A DNA stretch of 15,664 bases, from NCBI GenBank assembly GCA_910585205.1, contig CAJUCC010000003.1:1-15664 (forward strand), read 5' to 3'. The notes beneath the pieces are model-generated. The model saw only the letters and a list, made by a program, of their open reading frames with translations, did not search any database and had not been told where the DNA came from. The position numbers were made by a program, and so were the translations under genes. The number at the start of each line of letters is the position of its first letter. Position 1 is the first letter of the stretch. Below, one piece after another: positions 5,895 through 13,219 of this stretch. This stretch comes from an uncultured Lachnospiraceae bacterium. GTDB lineage: Bacteria; Bacillota; Clostridia; Lachnospirales; Lachnospiraceae.

Positions 5895-6788
5895 ATGAGT
5901 ATGGATATTTTTCTGCAGCATCTGCTGAACGGGATTTCCGTCGGCAGTCTGTATGCAATGATTGCCATCGGCTATACTATGGTTTACGGAATACTGCTTT
6001 TGATTAATTTTGCGCACGGCGATATATTTATGATGGCATCTTATTTTATGATTTTTGCGGTGGTTGACTTCGGACTGCCGGTGTGGATTTCGCTGCCGAT
6101 GATTATTGTGCTGACCGTGATCCTGGGGATGCTCCTGGAGCGGAGCGCTTACAAACCGCTGCGCAACGCGCCCCGGATGTCGATTATGATTTCGGCGATC
6201 GGTGCCTCTTACCTGCTGGAAAATCTGGCCGTGTATCTGTTTTCGGGCGTGCCGAAGGGGTATCCCGACATTCCGTGGCTGACAAAGGTGGTCAAAGTCG
6301 GAAACATATCGTTCCAGACCGTTACGGTGATTGCGCCGGTGTTGGTGGTGCTGATTCTGGCCGGGCTGATGGCGCTTGTCAATCATACCAAAACCGGTAT
6401 GGCCATGCGGGCGGTGTCGAAAGATTTCGAGACGGCGAGGCTGATGGGGGTCAAAATCGACAGAGTGATTGCGGCGACCTTTGCGATCGGCTCGGGGCTG
6501 GCGGCAGTCGGCTCGGTATTGTGGGGTGCGAAATACTCTTCCGTATATCCGCTGATGGGCGTTATGCCGGGACTGAAATGCTTTGTCGCGGCCGTGTTTG
6601 GCGGCATCGGCAATATACCGGGCGCGGTGCTGGGCGGTATCGTACTCGGACTGGGTGAAACGCTGCTGGTGGCATTTTTCCCGGGGCTGACCGGTTATCG
6701 GGACGCCTTTGCGTTTGTCGTACTGATTGTGATGCTCCTTGTAAGGCCGAACGGTCTGTTGGGAGAGAAAGAAGCGGATAAGGTGTGA
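5895..6788 (+). CDS. livH: Branched-chain amino acid-type ABC transporter permease LivH
   Basis: A 297-residue inner-membrane permease of the LivH family, close to the usual 290-310 residues. It has about eight hydrophobic segments, beginning with 'LLNGISVGSLYAMIAIGYTM' and 'LINFAHGDIFMM', a family signature. The coupling region 'TKTGMAMRAVSKDFETARLM' contacts the ATPases and is followed by 'GIGNIPGAVLGG' in the last third. It forms the membrane channel with LivM. ATG 5895 was chosen because GGGAGG (5881-5886) is 8 bases upstream; the frame is open about 36 codons further but that extension is charged, unlike LivH, and lies in a structured RNA region. The livM start lies 4 bases after the stop. 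Confidence 0.93.
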   Translation: MSMDIFLQHLLNGISVGSLYAMIAIGYTMVYGILLLINFAHGDIFMMASYFMIFAVVDFGLPVWISLPMIIVLTVILGMLLERSAYKPLRNAPRMSIMISAIGASYLLENLAVYLFSGVPKGYPDIPWLTKVVKVGNISFQTVTVIAPVLVVLILAGLMALVNHTKTGMAMRAVSKDFETARLMGVKIDRVIAATFAIGSGLAAVGSVLWGAKYSSVYPLMGVMPGLKCFVAAVFGGIGNIPGAVLGGIVLGLGETLLVAFFPGLTGYRDAFAFVVLIVMLLVRPNGLLGEKEADKV

Positions 6789-6792
6789 TGAT

Positions 6793-7875
6793 ATGAGTAA
6801 GAAGACAAAAAATATTTGTACGGCGATCACCGTTCTTTTGGCGGTTGTTTTGATCGCGCTGTTTGATAATGATGTAATCGGCAATGCCTATGTGAAACGT
6901 GTGCTGAATCTGGCGGCGATCTATGCGATTATCAGCGTGTCCATGAATCTCGTCAATGGCTTTACCGGACTGTTTTCTCTGGGACAGGCGGGTTTTATGG
7001 CAATCGGTGCGTTCAGTGTGGCGATTTTCACCGTCCCGGCGGAATACATAAATTCTATTTTTTATCTGGAACCGATGGCGCCCTGGCTGGCGGCAATCCG
7101 CCTGCCCTTTGTGGCGGCTCTTTTGGTGGGCGGACTGATAGCTGCGGGGCTTTCCCTGCTGATCGGTTATCCGGTGCTGCGACTGAAAAGTGACTATCTG
7201 GCGATTGCGACACTGGGGTTTTCGGAGATTATCCGCATTGTGTTTACGCAGATGCAGACGATCACAAACGGCGCGCTCGGCATTAACCGGATTCCCGGGA
7301 TTACGACAATGTGGGTGCCGTTCGGTGCGGCTGCCGTTTGCATCGGAATTATGGTGCTACTGATACATTCCTCGTATGGCAGGGCGTTTCAGGCAATCCG
7401 CGAGGATGATATTGCGGCGGAGGCTATGGGCATTAACCTGAGCGCCCACAAAAATCTTGCCTTTGCGGTCAGCTCCTTTTTCACGGCCATCGGCGGCGGT
7501 CTGTATGCGGCTCTTTTGACAAGTGTCGATCCGAAACAGTTTTATTTTACCATGACATATAATTTCCTTTTGATTATTGTCCTCGGCGGCATGGGGAGTG
7601 TCACCGGCACGGTGATCGCTTCGTTTATTATAACGGGCGGCCTGGAATGGCTCCGCTTTTTTGACGAGCCGTTGACCATCATGGGCGTTTCGATACCGCT
7701 GTTTCGTTCGGGACTGCGCATGGTCGTATTCTCCGTTCTGCTGATGCTGCTGGTGCTTTTCTACAGCAGGGGACTGATGGGGCAGAAAGAATTTTCCTGG
7801 GACGGGATTTATGCGCGGTGTAAAAAGATTAAGACCAATCTGGCAGGGCTCTCGAAGAAGAAAGGGGGCGCATGA
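6793..7875 (+). CDS. livM: Branched-chain amino acid-type ABC transporter permease LivM
   Basis: A 360-residue inner-membrane permease, partner of LivH. It has eight to ten hydrophobic segments. LivM signatures include 'SVSMNLVNGFTGLFSLGQAG', 'LRLKSDYLAIATLGFSEI', the ATPase-contacting loop 'GRAFQAIREDDIAAEAMGIN' and 'VLGGMGSVTGTVIASFI'. It ends in a Lys-rich cytoplasmic tail ('KKIKTNLAGLSKKKGGA'). AAGGTG (6780-6785), at the end of livH, serves ATG 6793 seven bases downstream. The stop overlaps the livG start by four bases (ATGA, 7872-7875), the usual sign of translational coupling. No missing motif was noticed. Confidence 0.93.
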   Translation: MSKKTKNICTAITVLLAVVLIALFDNDVIGNAYVKRVLNLAAIYAIISVSMNLVNGFTGLFSLGQAGFMAIGAFSVAIFTVPAEYINSIFYLEPMAPWLAAIRLPFVAALLVGGLIAAGLSLLIGYPVLRLKSDYLAIATLGFSEIIRIVFTQMQTITNGALGINRIPGITTMWVPFGAAAVCIGIMVLLIHSSYGRAFQAIREDDIAAEAMGINLSAHKNLAFAVSSFFTAIGGGLYAALLTSVDPKQFYFTMTYNFLLIIVLGGMGSVTGTVIASFIITGGLEWLRFFDEPLTIMGVSIPLFRSGLRMVVFSVLLMLLVLFYSRGLMGQKEFSWDGIYARCKKIKTNLAGLSKKKGGA

Positions 7876-8726
7876 TTATGGGGACACAGGTATTGTCGGT
7901 CAATGATATAACGATGCAGTTTGGCGGCGTTGTCGCGGTAAACAATCTGTCTCTCCATGTGGACGAAGGGGAGATCGTCGCGCTGATCGGCCCCAACGGC
8001 GCGGGGAAGACGACGGCCTTCAATGTGATTACCGGGGTGTATGCACCGACAAACGGGCAGGTATCATTCAAAGAGCATTTGATTTCCGCCAATTATCCGC
8101 GGGGAAAAATGAAAAAGAAATATCTCGGCGAAGCCGATACGGCGGAGAAATATCATGTGGCAAAATCCATAACGCCCGATAAAATTACAAAGCTTGGCGT
8201 TGCCAGAACGTTTCAGAATATCCGTCTGTTTAAAAATCTGACCGTATTTGACAATGTCCTGATCGCAAAGCATATGCGTTCCCGGGCGAACTTTCTCTCG
8301 GCGACATTCCGACTGAACCATAAGGAAGAGAAGCAAAATCGCGGGGAAACGATGAAACTGCTGGAGATATTGGATCTGGCGGACGTAAAGGATGAAATTG
8401 CCAGTTCGCTGCCCTACGGGAAGCAGCGGCATCTGGAGATTGCACGCGCTCTTGCCACACAGCCGGAGCTGCTTTTGCTGGATGAGCCGGCGGCGGGCAT
8501 GAATCCGCAGGAAACCGATGAACTGACGGCTTTTATCAGGAAGATCAAGGATGACTTCCGGCTGACGGTGTTTATGATCGAGCATCACATGGATCTCGTT
8601 ATGGAAATCTCCGACCGGATCTATGTACTGGATTTCGGGAAACTGATTGCGGAAGGGACACCCGGGGAGATACAGAATGATCGACGCGTAATTGACGCGT
8701 ATTTGGGGGTGCAGAAAGATGAGTAG
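7872..8726 (+). CDS. livG: ABC transporter ATPase LivG
   Basis: A 284-residue cytoplasmic ATPase powering LivHM. It shows the Walker A GPNGAGKTT (residues 40-48), the Q-loop in 'ARTFQNIRLF' (Gln115), the LivG-type signature 'LPYGKQRHLEIARAL' from residue 180, Walker B 'LLLLDEPAAGMNP' (200-212) and the switch His238 in 'MIEHHMDLV'. It is about 25-30 residues longer than typical LivG proteins (around 255) because of a Lys-rich stretch at residues 77-102 ('GKMKKKYLGEADTAEKYHV') between the first strands and the Q-loop region. ATG 7872 overlaps the livM stop. An in-frame ATG at 7878 is also possible, as AGGGG (7863-7867) serves either. The 3' end overlaps livF by 8 bp. Confidence 0.93.
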   Translation: MIMGTQVLSVNDITMQFGGVVAVNNLSLHVDEGEIVALIGPNGAGKTTAFNVITGVYAPTNGQVSFKEHLISANYPRGKMKKKYLGEADTAEKYHVAKSITPDKITKLGVARTFQNIRLFKNLTVFDNVLIAKHMRSRANFLSATFRLNHKEEKQNRGETMKLLEILDLADVKDEIASSLPYGKQRHLEIARALATQPELLLLDEPAAGMNPQETDELTAFIRKIKDDFRLTVFMIEHHMDLVMEISDRIYVLDFGKLIAEGTPGEIQNDRRVIDAYLGVQKDE

Positions 8727-9441
8727 TGAAAATATTCTGGAAATTTCCGGGCTGTCCGTTTCCTATGGCGGTATCCGGGCGGTCAAGGAGATCAGCTTTG
8801 GTGTGCCGAAAGGAAAGGTTGTGACATTGATCGGCGCAAACGGTGCGGGAAAAAGCTCAACCCTGCGCGCCATCGTGGGACTGGAAAAGCCTGCGGGCGG
8901 GAGTATCCTCTTTAACGGGGCGGAACTGTCCGGCCTCTCCACGGATGCGATCGTGGAAAAGGGAATCACGCTTGTGCCGGAAGGACGGCGGGTATTTCCC
9001 AATCTTTCCGTTTTGGAAAATCTGAAAATCGGCGCTTATATGCGCAAGGACGACCTGACAGCCGATATTGCATGGGTGTATGGCCTGTTCCCGCGTCTGA
9101 AAGAGCGTTCCTGGCAGAAGGCGGGAACACTGTCCGGCGGCGAGCAGCAGATGCTGGCGATCGGGCGGGCGCTGATGAGCAAGCCTGCGGTCATTATGAT
9201 GGATGAACCGTCGCTCGGCCTGGCGCCGATTATCGTGCAGGGTGTCTTTGACATTATCCGGGAGATCAACAGACAGGGCGTTACGATTCTGCTTGTGGAG
9301 CAGAATGCGAACATGGCGCTGAAGGCCGCCGATCTGGCCTGCGTTATGGAGACGGGAACGATTACCATGCGGGGAACCGGGGCGGAGCTGTTGGAAAATG
9401 ACGAAATCCGGGCGGCTTATCTGGGAAAAACCAAAAAATAA
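8719..9441 (+). CDS. livF: ABC transporter ATPase LivF
   Basis: A 240-residue cytoplasmic ATPase, the second motor subunit of the transporter and of normal LivF length. Visible motifs are Walker A GANGAGKSS (39-47), the LivF-typical 'LVPEGRRVFPNLSVLENL', signature LSGGEQQ (138-144), Walker B 'AVIMMDEPSLGLAP' (157-170) and 'LLVEQNANMALKAAD' around the switch region. ATG 8719 lies inside the end of livG (8-bp overlap) with GGGGG (8705-8709) nine bases upstream; an earlier in-frame ATG at 8692 lacks a good site and would add nine non-family residues. No terminator was seen in the 50 bp after the stop, so transcription may continue into the nuclease-like gene. Confidence 0.93.
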   Translation: MSSENILEISGLSVSYGGIRAVKEISFGVPKGKVVTLIGANGAGKSSTLRAIVGLEKPAGGSILFNGAELSGLSTDAIVEKGITLVPEGRRVFPNLSVLENLKIGAYMRKDDLTADIAWVYGLFPRLKERSWQKAGTLSGGEQQMLAIGRALMSKPAVIMMDEPSLGLAPIIVQGVFDIIREINRQGVTILLVEQNANMALKAADLACVMETGTITMRGTGAELLENDEIRAAYLGKTKK

Positions 9442-9491
9442 AACGACAATACGGGAAAACGGACAAAGGACAAATCGGGCGGGAGCGAATT

Positions 9492-9944
9492 ATGATAGAG
9501 GCGGGGATGCTGGCGCTGCTTGTAGTGATTACATTGGGAGGAATCTGGTTTTGGATGTCGCGCAGACATCACAGAGCGCTTCCCATGGATGATATGGAAG
9601 GACATGAATTTGAGCGGTTCTGTGCCGGTGTGCTGGAGGAGCACGGATTTCTGGAAGTGGAAGTGACACGGGGAAGCGGCGACTATGGCGTGGATATACT
9701 GGCGGAAAAAGACGGTGTCACCTATGCGATTCAGTGTAAGCGATACACGGGGCCGGTCGGTGTGGCCGCCGTGCAGCAGGCGTATGCCGGACGGGATTAC
9801 TACGACAAAATGGTGGGCGCCGTACTGACCAACCAGTATTTCACCGCGCCGGCAGTGGAGGCGGCGAAAAAATTAAAGATCCTGCTGTGGGACCGGGGGT
9901 ATCTGGAGGAGATGATCGGAGAAGGGAGCGGAATCCCGGATTGA
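9492..9944 (+). CDS. Membrane-anchored Mrr-like restriction-endonuclease-fold protein
   Basis: A 150-residue protein. Residues 5-22 form one hydrophobic helix followed by basic 'SRRHHR', predicting an N-terminal anchor with the rest in the cytoplasm. Residues 33-130 match the Mrr catalytic domain: 'DDMEGHEFERFCAGVLEEHG', then 'GSGDYGVDILAEKDG' and 'YAIQCKRY'. Asp68 and Gln81-X-Lys83 fit the D...QxK form of the PD-(D/E)xK site and Asp64 is also conserved in such proteins, so the site looks intact. Some Mrr proteins cut modified DNA, but small anchored versions are uncharacterised. No methyltransferase or restriction partner is nearby. GGGAG (9481-9485) lies six bases upstream of ATG 9492. It may be read through from the liv operon. 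Confidence 0.82.
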   Translation: MIEAGMLALLVVITLGGIWFWMSRRHHRALPMDDMEGHEFERFCAGVLEEHGFLEVEVTRGSGDYGVDILAEKDGVTYAIQCKRYTGPVGVAAVQQAYAGRDYYDKMVGAVLTNQYFTAPAVEAAKKLKILLWDRGYLEEMIGEGSGIPD

Positions 9945-9954
9945 AAAAAGGGTA

Positions 9955-9984
9955 TTGGTATCGGAAGATAAAGTGTGATATACT
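9955..9984 (+). promoter_or_regulatory. Extended -10 promoter of the FabT-like regulator operon
   Basis: TTGGTA (9955-9960), an 18-bp spacer and TATACT (9979-9984) preceded by TG one base earlier (9976-9977, extended -10). Transcription should start near 9990-9992, inside the palindrome 9984-9996, which fits autorepression. This also makes the in-frame TTG at 9985 an impossible start codon for mRNA from this promoter. Confidence 0.7.
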
Positions 9985-9996
9985 TTGACTGTCAAA
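9984..9996 (+). promoter_or_regulatory. Palindromic operator TTTGACTGTCAAA
   Basis: A perfect 13-bp inverted repeat, TTTGA-CTG-TCAAA, begins at the last base of the -10 box and covers the expected start point. From memory it matches the FabT operator core (TTTGA, three bases, TCAAA) of streptococci, and the gene it precedes encodes a FabT-like MarR protein. Autoregulation is the simplest reading. Confidence 0.65.
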
Positions 9997-10020
9997 CAAA
10001 AAGAAAGGGTACGGACGAAA

Positions 10021-10461
10021 GTGGATATTAACGCTGCTTTAAATGAAGTATTCGTCAAAGTATTTAAAAATATCACCGGCATCGAGGAACGGGCAATCCG
10101 GACGGGAGAGTATCACAATGCGACAGCAAATGACATGCATGTCATAGAAGCCATCGGCATGGGGAACCCCAAAAACATGTCTTCTGTCGCCAAAGTGCTG
10201 TCGGTGACGACGGGCACACTGACGATTTCCGTAAACAGCCTTGTCAAAAAAGGGTTTGTGGAACGGACGAGAAGTGAGCAGGACCGGCGGGTTGTGCTCA
10301 TATCGCTGACGGATAAGGGAAAACAGGTTTACCGGAAGCACCGGGGGTTCCATGAAGAATTGGTGGAAAGTATCGTAAACAGACTGGATGACGACGAAAA
10401 GATATTGCTGGAGAAGGTCCTTTCCAATCTCAATCAGTATTTTAAGGAGATGCAGAAATGA
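10021..10461 (+). CDS. MarR-family regulator, FabT-like
   Basis: A 147-residue MarR-family dimeric repressor. A central winged helix holds 'MSSVAKVLSVTTGTLTISVN' and the wing 'KGFVERTRSEQDRRVVLISL', with helical dimerisation ends. The 'ERTRSEQDRRVV' stretch, the following 'LTDKGKQVYRKHRGFHEELV' region and the N-terminal 'NEVFVKVFKNITGIEE' resemble streptococcal FabT, which represses fatty-acid-synthesis genes with acyl-ACP as cofactor. I chose GTG 10021: AAAGGG (10004-10009) lies 11 bases upstream, the family begins about here, and the earlier TTG at 9985 precedes the likely transcription start. The stop overlaps the next start (ATGA, 10458-10461). No fatty-acid gene is present, so the FabT label is similarity only and the targets are unknown. 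Confidence 0.85.
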   Translation: MDINAALNEVFVKVFKNITGIEERAIRTGEYHNATANDMHVIEAIGMGNPKNMSSVAKVLSVTTGTLTISVNSLVKKGFVERTRSEQDRRVVLISLTDKGKQVYRKHRGFHEELVESIVNRLDDDEKILLEKVLSNLNQYFKEMQK

Positions 10462-10853
10462 GCGGAGACGAAAAAAAGACGCAAAAAACGACAACCGATA
10501 TAACATTTGAAAATACAACCTGTAATGTTCCCCGCAATGTCAGGACACAGGAAATCGACCAGGAAGTGTCTTCCTGGGAATTTGTGCAGGATTGTATTCT
10601 GGACATGTTTGAAGACGGGGACGAGTTCGTGACACTGACGATTGCGGAGATCAAATATGGCATCCGGTTTGTACAGGCATGCCGGGGAGGCGACGGCATT
10701 ATCGTCGAACTGGGAATAGAGAAAGAAAACCGTACGAATCTTGTGGAGAAGATATGCACAGAGGAAGAATGTCTGGAGATTTTCCGGGAATTTTATGATA
10801 CCACGTATGTGCGGGATGTGGAAGGGTACAGCCCGGTGTCATTTTTTACATAA
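10458..10853 (+). CDS. Unrecognised acidic soluble protein, coupled to the MarR gene
   Basis: A 131-residue protein that I cannot assign to a family. Residues 1-38 are polar, Lys/Thr/Asn-rich and probably flexible. Residues 39-115 look folded, with a helix 'SWEFVQDCILDMFEDGDEF', likely strands 'VTLTIAEIKYGIRFVQAC' and 'IIVELGIE', and a Glu-rich helix 'CTEEECLEIFREFYDTTYV'. There is no signal peptide, membrane segment or known catalytic motif; Cys residues are scattered rather than paired as CxxC. The start overlaps the MarR stop by four bases with AAGGAG (10444-10449) upstream, so it is translationally coupled and presumably under the same operator. It may be an effector of that regulator or simply its main target. 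Confidence 0.75.
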   Translation: MSGDEKKTQKTTTDITFENTTCNVPRNVRTQEIDQEVSSWEFVQDCILDMFEDGDEFVTLTIAEIKYGIRFVQACRGGDGIIVELGIEKENRTNLVEKICTEEECLEIFREFYDTTYVRDVEGYSPVSFFT

Positions 10854-10880
10854 GTTTTTGTACGGCAGAAAGGAGACGTT

Positions 10881-11219
10881 ATGCAGACCATTATCATTTT
10901 ATTGAATCCGGGAAAACTGGACAATCCCGATTTGGATTTGCGTTACCGCATCCCCGACCGTATCGAGAAGATTTCGCACGGCGCGGTATGCGATAACGGG
11001 TATGATTATATTGATGCGCAGGAGGGACAGTCCGGGCCGCTGCTGGGCATCTGGCTGGAAACCGAATCGGCGGCGGAAAACTGGCCTGTGATTGTCGATC
11101 TGTTTCGCAGGGAACGGTTTCTGGGAAACGATCTGTCGTGTTCGGCGGAACTTTATATTTCCGAAAGTGAAACGGCAGAGATAGCAGACTGCCGGATGGT
11201 GTTCCCGGAAAAGGGATAA
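10881..11219 (+). CDS. Unrecognised small soluble protein
   Basis: A 112-residue protein of unknown function. It starts with a hydrophobic strand 'MQTIIILLNPGKL', then 'NPDLDLRYRIPDRIEKISHG' and 'DNGYDYIDA', a strand 'GPLLGIWLETES', a helix 'NWPVIVDLFRRERFLGNDL' and a strand 'SAELYISESETAEIADC'. The alternating pattern suggests a compact alpha/beta fold. It resembles short conserved proteins I remember from clostridial genomes, without an assigned role. AAAGGAG (10869-10875) lies five bases before ATG 10881. It is 27 bp after the previous gene with no terminator between, and a terminator follows at 11225, so it closes the MarR-led operon. Confidence 0.75.
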   Translation: MQTIIILLNPGKLDNPDLDLRYRIPDRIEKISHGAVCDNGYDYIDAQEGQSGPLLGIWLETESAAENWPVIVDLFRRERFLGNDLSCSAELYISESETAEIADCRMVFPEKG

Positions 11220-11224
11220 TGCGG

Positions 11225-11266
11225 ACATGCCTGTGATGCGTTTGCCGCCGCAGGCATGTTTTTATT
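11225..11266 (+). terminator. Terminator of the MarR-led operon
   Basis: ACATGCCTG (11225-11233) and CAGGCATGT (11251-11259) form a perfect 9-bp stem, with further pairs inside, around a 17-base loop. TTTTATT follows (11260-11266). It stands between convergent genes, six bases after the + strand stop. The minus-strand side lacks a U-run, so it probably acts mainly on the + strand. The T-run overlaps the end of the minus-strand gene. Confidence 0.8.
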
Positions 11267-13100
11267 GGCTGTCTTCGATTCCGAGTTCCTCCCACAATAT
11301 ATCAAACGGGCAGGGTCCCGTTTCCAGTATCGCTTCATGGAAACGCATATCGCTGTAATCTTCCTCCCATTTTTCTTTTGCCGCTTCCTGCAGCAGTTCG
11401 AATTCCAGAAATCCCACATAGTATTTCGGATAGTTGACGGGTTCTTCGACAATATAGTCATAGATATTTCGTGTCACCTGCGGCTCTGTTATGCCGAATT
11501 TGGACAACGCCTGATGGACGCTCTCATAATCCGCGCCGTTATAATGGATTTCAATATCCATCAGGGCATACAGACAGAGCTGAATGCTGCGATTCCGTTT
11601 CATGGCATCGATAAAGAGCAGGGAATCGTCGGATACGCTGCCGGCGGCAGCGTTTGCTGCCATATATTCTTTTGCATAATCATAGGAGAGCATTTCCACA
11701 TAGAGTGCCCATCCTTCCGTGTAGCCGCCATAGTGCAGAAGATTGCGGGCCGGATTGATATGATTCTTTTGCTGACAGAGCTGATAATAGACGGTCTGAT
11801 ACAGATGTCCGGGATAGCCCTCGTGCGCCAGTGTGGTATAGAGTTCCAGGCCGTCGGGGGTGTCTTTTTCGTTGATATAGATGGCGTTTTCGGTAATATC
11901 ATCAATGGGCGGTGTCAGATAGAAGGCGGGGGCACAGTAATCCGCCAGACTTTCGGATACTTTTTTTACCGTGCAGGAAGGGGGTGTGTCCGTTTCGGGT
12001 ATGGCAGGAAAATCTTCCTGCATACGGGTCTGCAGATCGTGCAGGCAGACGGAAGGCGCCTGTGCGGGAAATTCTTCTTCCGGTGCGATCAGTGTCAGAT
12101 CGGGAGCCTGCTGCATGATATGGGCGAGGGCATGGGTATCCTCCTGCAGCCGGGCGGTCAGAAGCGCCTCCACTTCCGGGAGGGGACGGCTGCATCCGGT
12201 TGTCCGGGCAAAGAGAAGGGCGTAGTATTCCCGGCCTTTGGGGAACTGTGCCAGTCCGTCCGGATTGGTTCCGCTTCCCTTGAGAAGGAGAATCTCGTCT
12301 CCGAGCCGTTCGTAGGCGGGGAGCACATAGTCGAGCAAAACGGTATGGTTTTGCTGCAGATAGGTTTCTTTTTCGGCGGCGGTTATCAGGCCGCGCTGTA
12401 CAAGATTCTGCAGGCGCTGCGCAAAGGTGACGTTCAGAAAATGGACGCCGCTGCGGAGCTGTCCGGCATCGAGAATCTCATAACATTGTTCGATGATTTT
12501 GTCGGCGGCGCTGTCGGACATAAACAGGCCGGCCGCGGCTTTTTCCTTTTCATAGGCGGCAATGCCTTCCAGATAAGCGGGAATTTGGGTCAATAGCATG
12601 AGATAATTGTCAACATCCTGTTTGCTGCGGAACGTATATTCGGCCAGCAGGATCGGCAGGCTGGACTGAATGCCGGAACCGGGTGAGAGGGGCTCGGCAT
12701 AAAAGGGAAATGCGGCCTCTGCACGGCTGCTTTCGAGCTGCCGGGTCAGAAGCGTGAGAAGCAGGCGCGTGTCTTTACGGAAAAAAAGGGGACATATGGA
12801 ACACGCCTTTTTCCGGCATTGTTCAAGCTGAAGCTGCGCCTGTTCCTGCCCCTGCGGGGAATAGGGCGTGAGACATACCATATCGTCCGCGATGCCGTAG
12901 GCGTCGGGATGGGCGAGAATATAATGCATGCTCAGCGTATCGCTTTCCATTTCCTGACGGAAGAGGGTATCCGTGAAATAACGGAACTGAACGGCCTGCC
13001 AGCCTGCAAATGCGGAGACGGAGAGGGCGGCAGTCAGAAAAAGGGCCAGAACCCGGGCGGAACGCCGGGAGTGGAAGAATCGTTTCAGATGTTGTTTCAT
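11262..13100 (-). CDS. DUF885 family metallopeptidase-like protein, membrane-anchored
   Basis: A 612-residue protein. Basic residues then a hydrophobic helix (about 17-36, 'VLALFLTAALSVSAFAGW') form a signal anchor or signal peptide without a lipobox, placing the rest outside the membrane. The body matches DUF885, a gluzincin-like family: the zinc motif HEGYPGH occupies residues 426-432, and 'GGYTEGWALYVEML' (458-470) supplies a downstream Glu462. Both match the family, so the site looks intact. It probably hydrolyses peptides or carboxy-terminal residues outside the cell, but the family is poorly characterised. It is the only minus-strand gene here, convergent with the MarR operon and divergent from the kinase. 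The TAAGG upstream of ATG 13100 is a modest ribosome site. No promoter could be assigned confidently. Confidence 0.88.
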   Translation of the reverse strand: MKQHLKRFFHSRRSARVLALFLTAALSVSAFAGWQAVQFRYFTDTLFRQEMESDTLSMHYILAHPDAYGIADDMVCLTPYSPQGQEQAQLQLEQCRKKACSICPLFFRKDTRLLLTLLTRQLESSRAEAAFPFYAEPLSPGSGIQSSLPILLAEYTFRSKQDVDNYLMLLTQIPAYLEGIAAYEKEKAAAGLFMSDSAADKIIEQCYEILDAGQLRSGVHFLNVTFAQRLQNLVQRGLITAAEKETYLQQNHTVLLDYVLPAYERLGDEILLLKGSGTNPDGLAQFPKGREYYALLFARTTGCSRPLPEVEALLTARLQEDTHALAHIMQQAPDLTLIAPEEEFPAQAPSVCLHDLQTRMQEDFPAIPETDTPPSCTVKKVSESLADYCAPAFYLTPPIDDITENAIYINEKDTPDGLELYTTLAHEGYPGHLYQTVYYQLCQQKNHINPARNLLHYGGYTEGWALYVEMLSYDYAKEYMAANAAAGSVSDDSLLFIDAMKRNRSIQLCLYALMDIEIHYNGADYESVHQALSKFGITEPQVTRNIYDYIVEEPVNYPKYYVGFLEFELLQEAAKEKWEEDYSDMRFHEAILETGPCPFDILWEELGIEDSQ

Positions 13101-13113
13101 AGGTGGTTTGCCT

Positions 13114-13131
13114 TATTGGTCTTTGCCAATA
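13114..13131. promoter_or_regulatory. Dyad in the divergent intergenic region
   Basis: TATTGG (13114-13119) and CCAATA (13126-13131) are inverted repeats separated by six bases, located between the divergent DUF885 and kinase genes. Position and symmetry allow an operator or a small hairpin in the minus-strand leader. The arms are short, so chance is quite possible. Confidence 0.25.
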
Positions 13132-13160
13132 TATATGAAAAAAGAAAAAGCATTAGCACA

Positions 13161-13189
13161 TTGACGGAAGTGAAAATTTGTTGGAAAAT
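13161..13189 (+). promoter_or_regulatory. Candidate promoter of the sensor kinase gene
   Basis: TTGACG (13161-13166), a 17-bp spacer and GAAAAT (13184-13189), which matches four of six -10 positions. The start would be near 13196, giving a 24-base leader containing the GGGGAGG site. The weak -10 box makes this tentative. Confidence 0.4.
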
Positions 13190-13219
13190 GGAAGGACAAA
13201 GTACGGGGAGGAAAAGACA

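Noticed and set aside
5775..6884. A 369-codon minus-strand frame opposite livH
   Set aside because: Low-complexity His/Arg/Asn/Gln-rich translation typical of the antisense of a membrane protein gene; livH is unambiguous.
9985..10020. TTG start that would add 12 residues to the MarR regulator
   Set aside because: The codon lies inside the operator and before the predicted transcription start; GTG 10021 has a ribosome site and fits family length.
11256..12596. A 446-codon open frame on the + strand antisense to the DUF885 gene
   Set aside because: It lacks a ribosome site and family motifs, while the minus strand encodes a complete protein with the HEGYPGH zinc motif. It is a mirror frame caused by codon bias.
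13178..13219. TTG start for the sensor kinase
   Set aside because: No Shine-Dalgarno precedes it, while GTG 13220 has GGGGAGG at ideal spacing; the added residues are not family-like.
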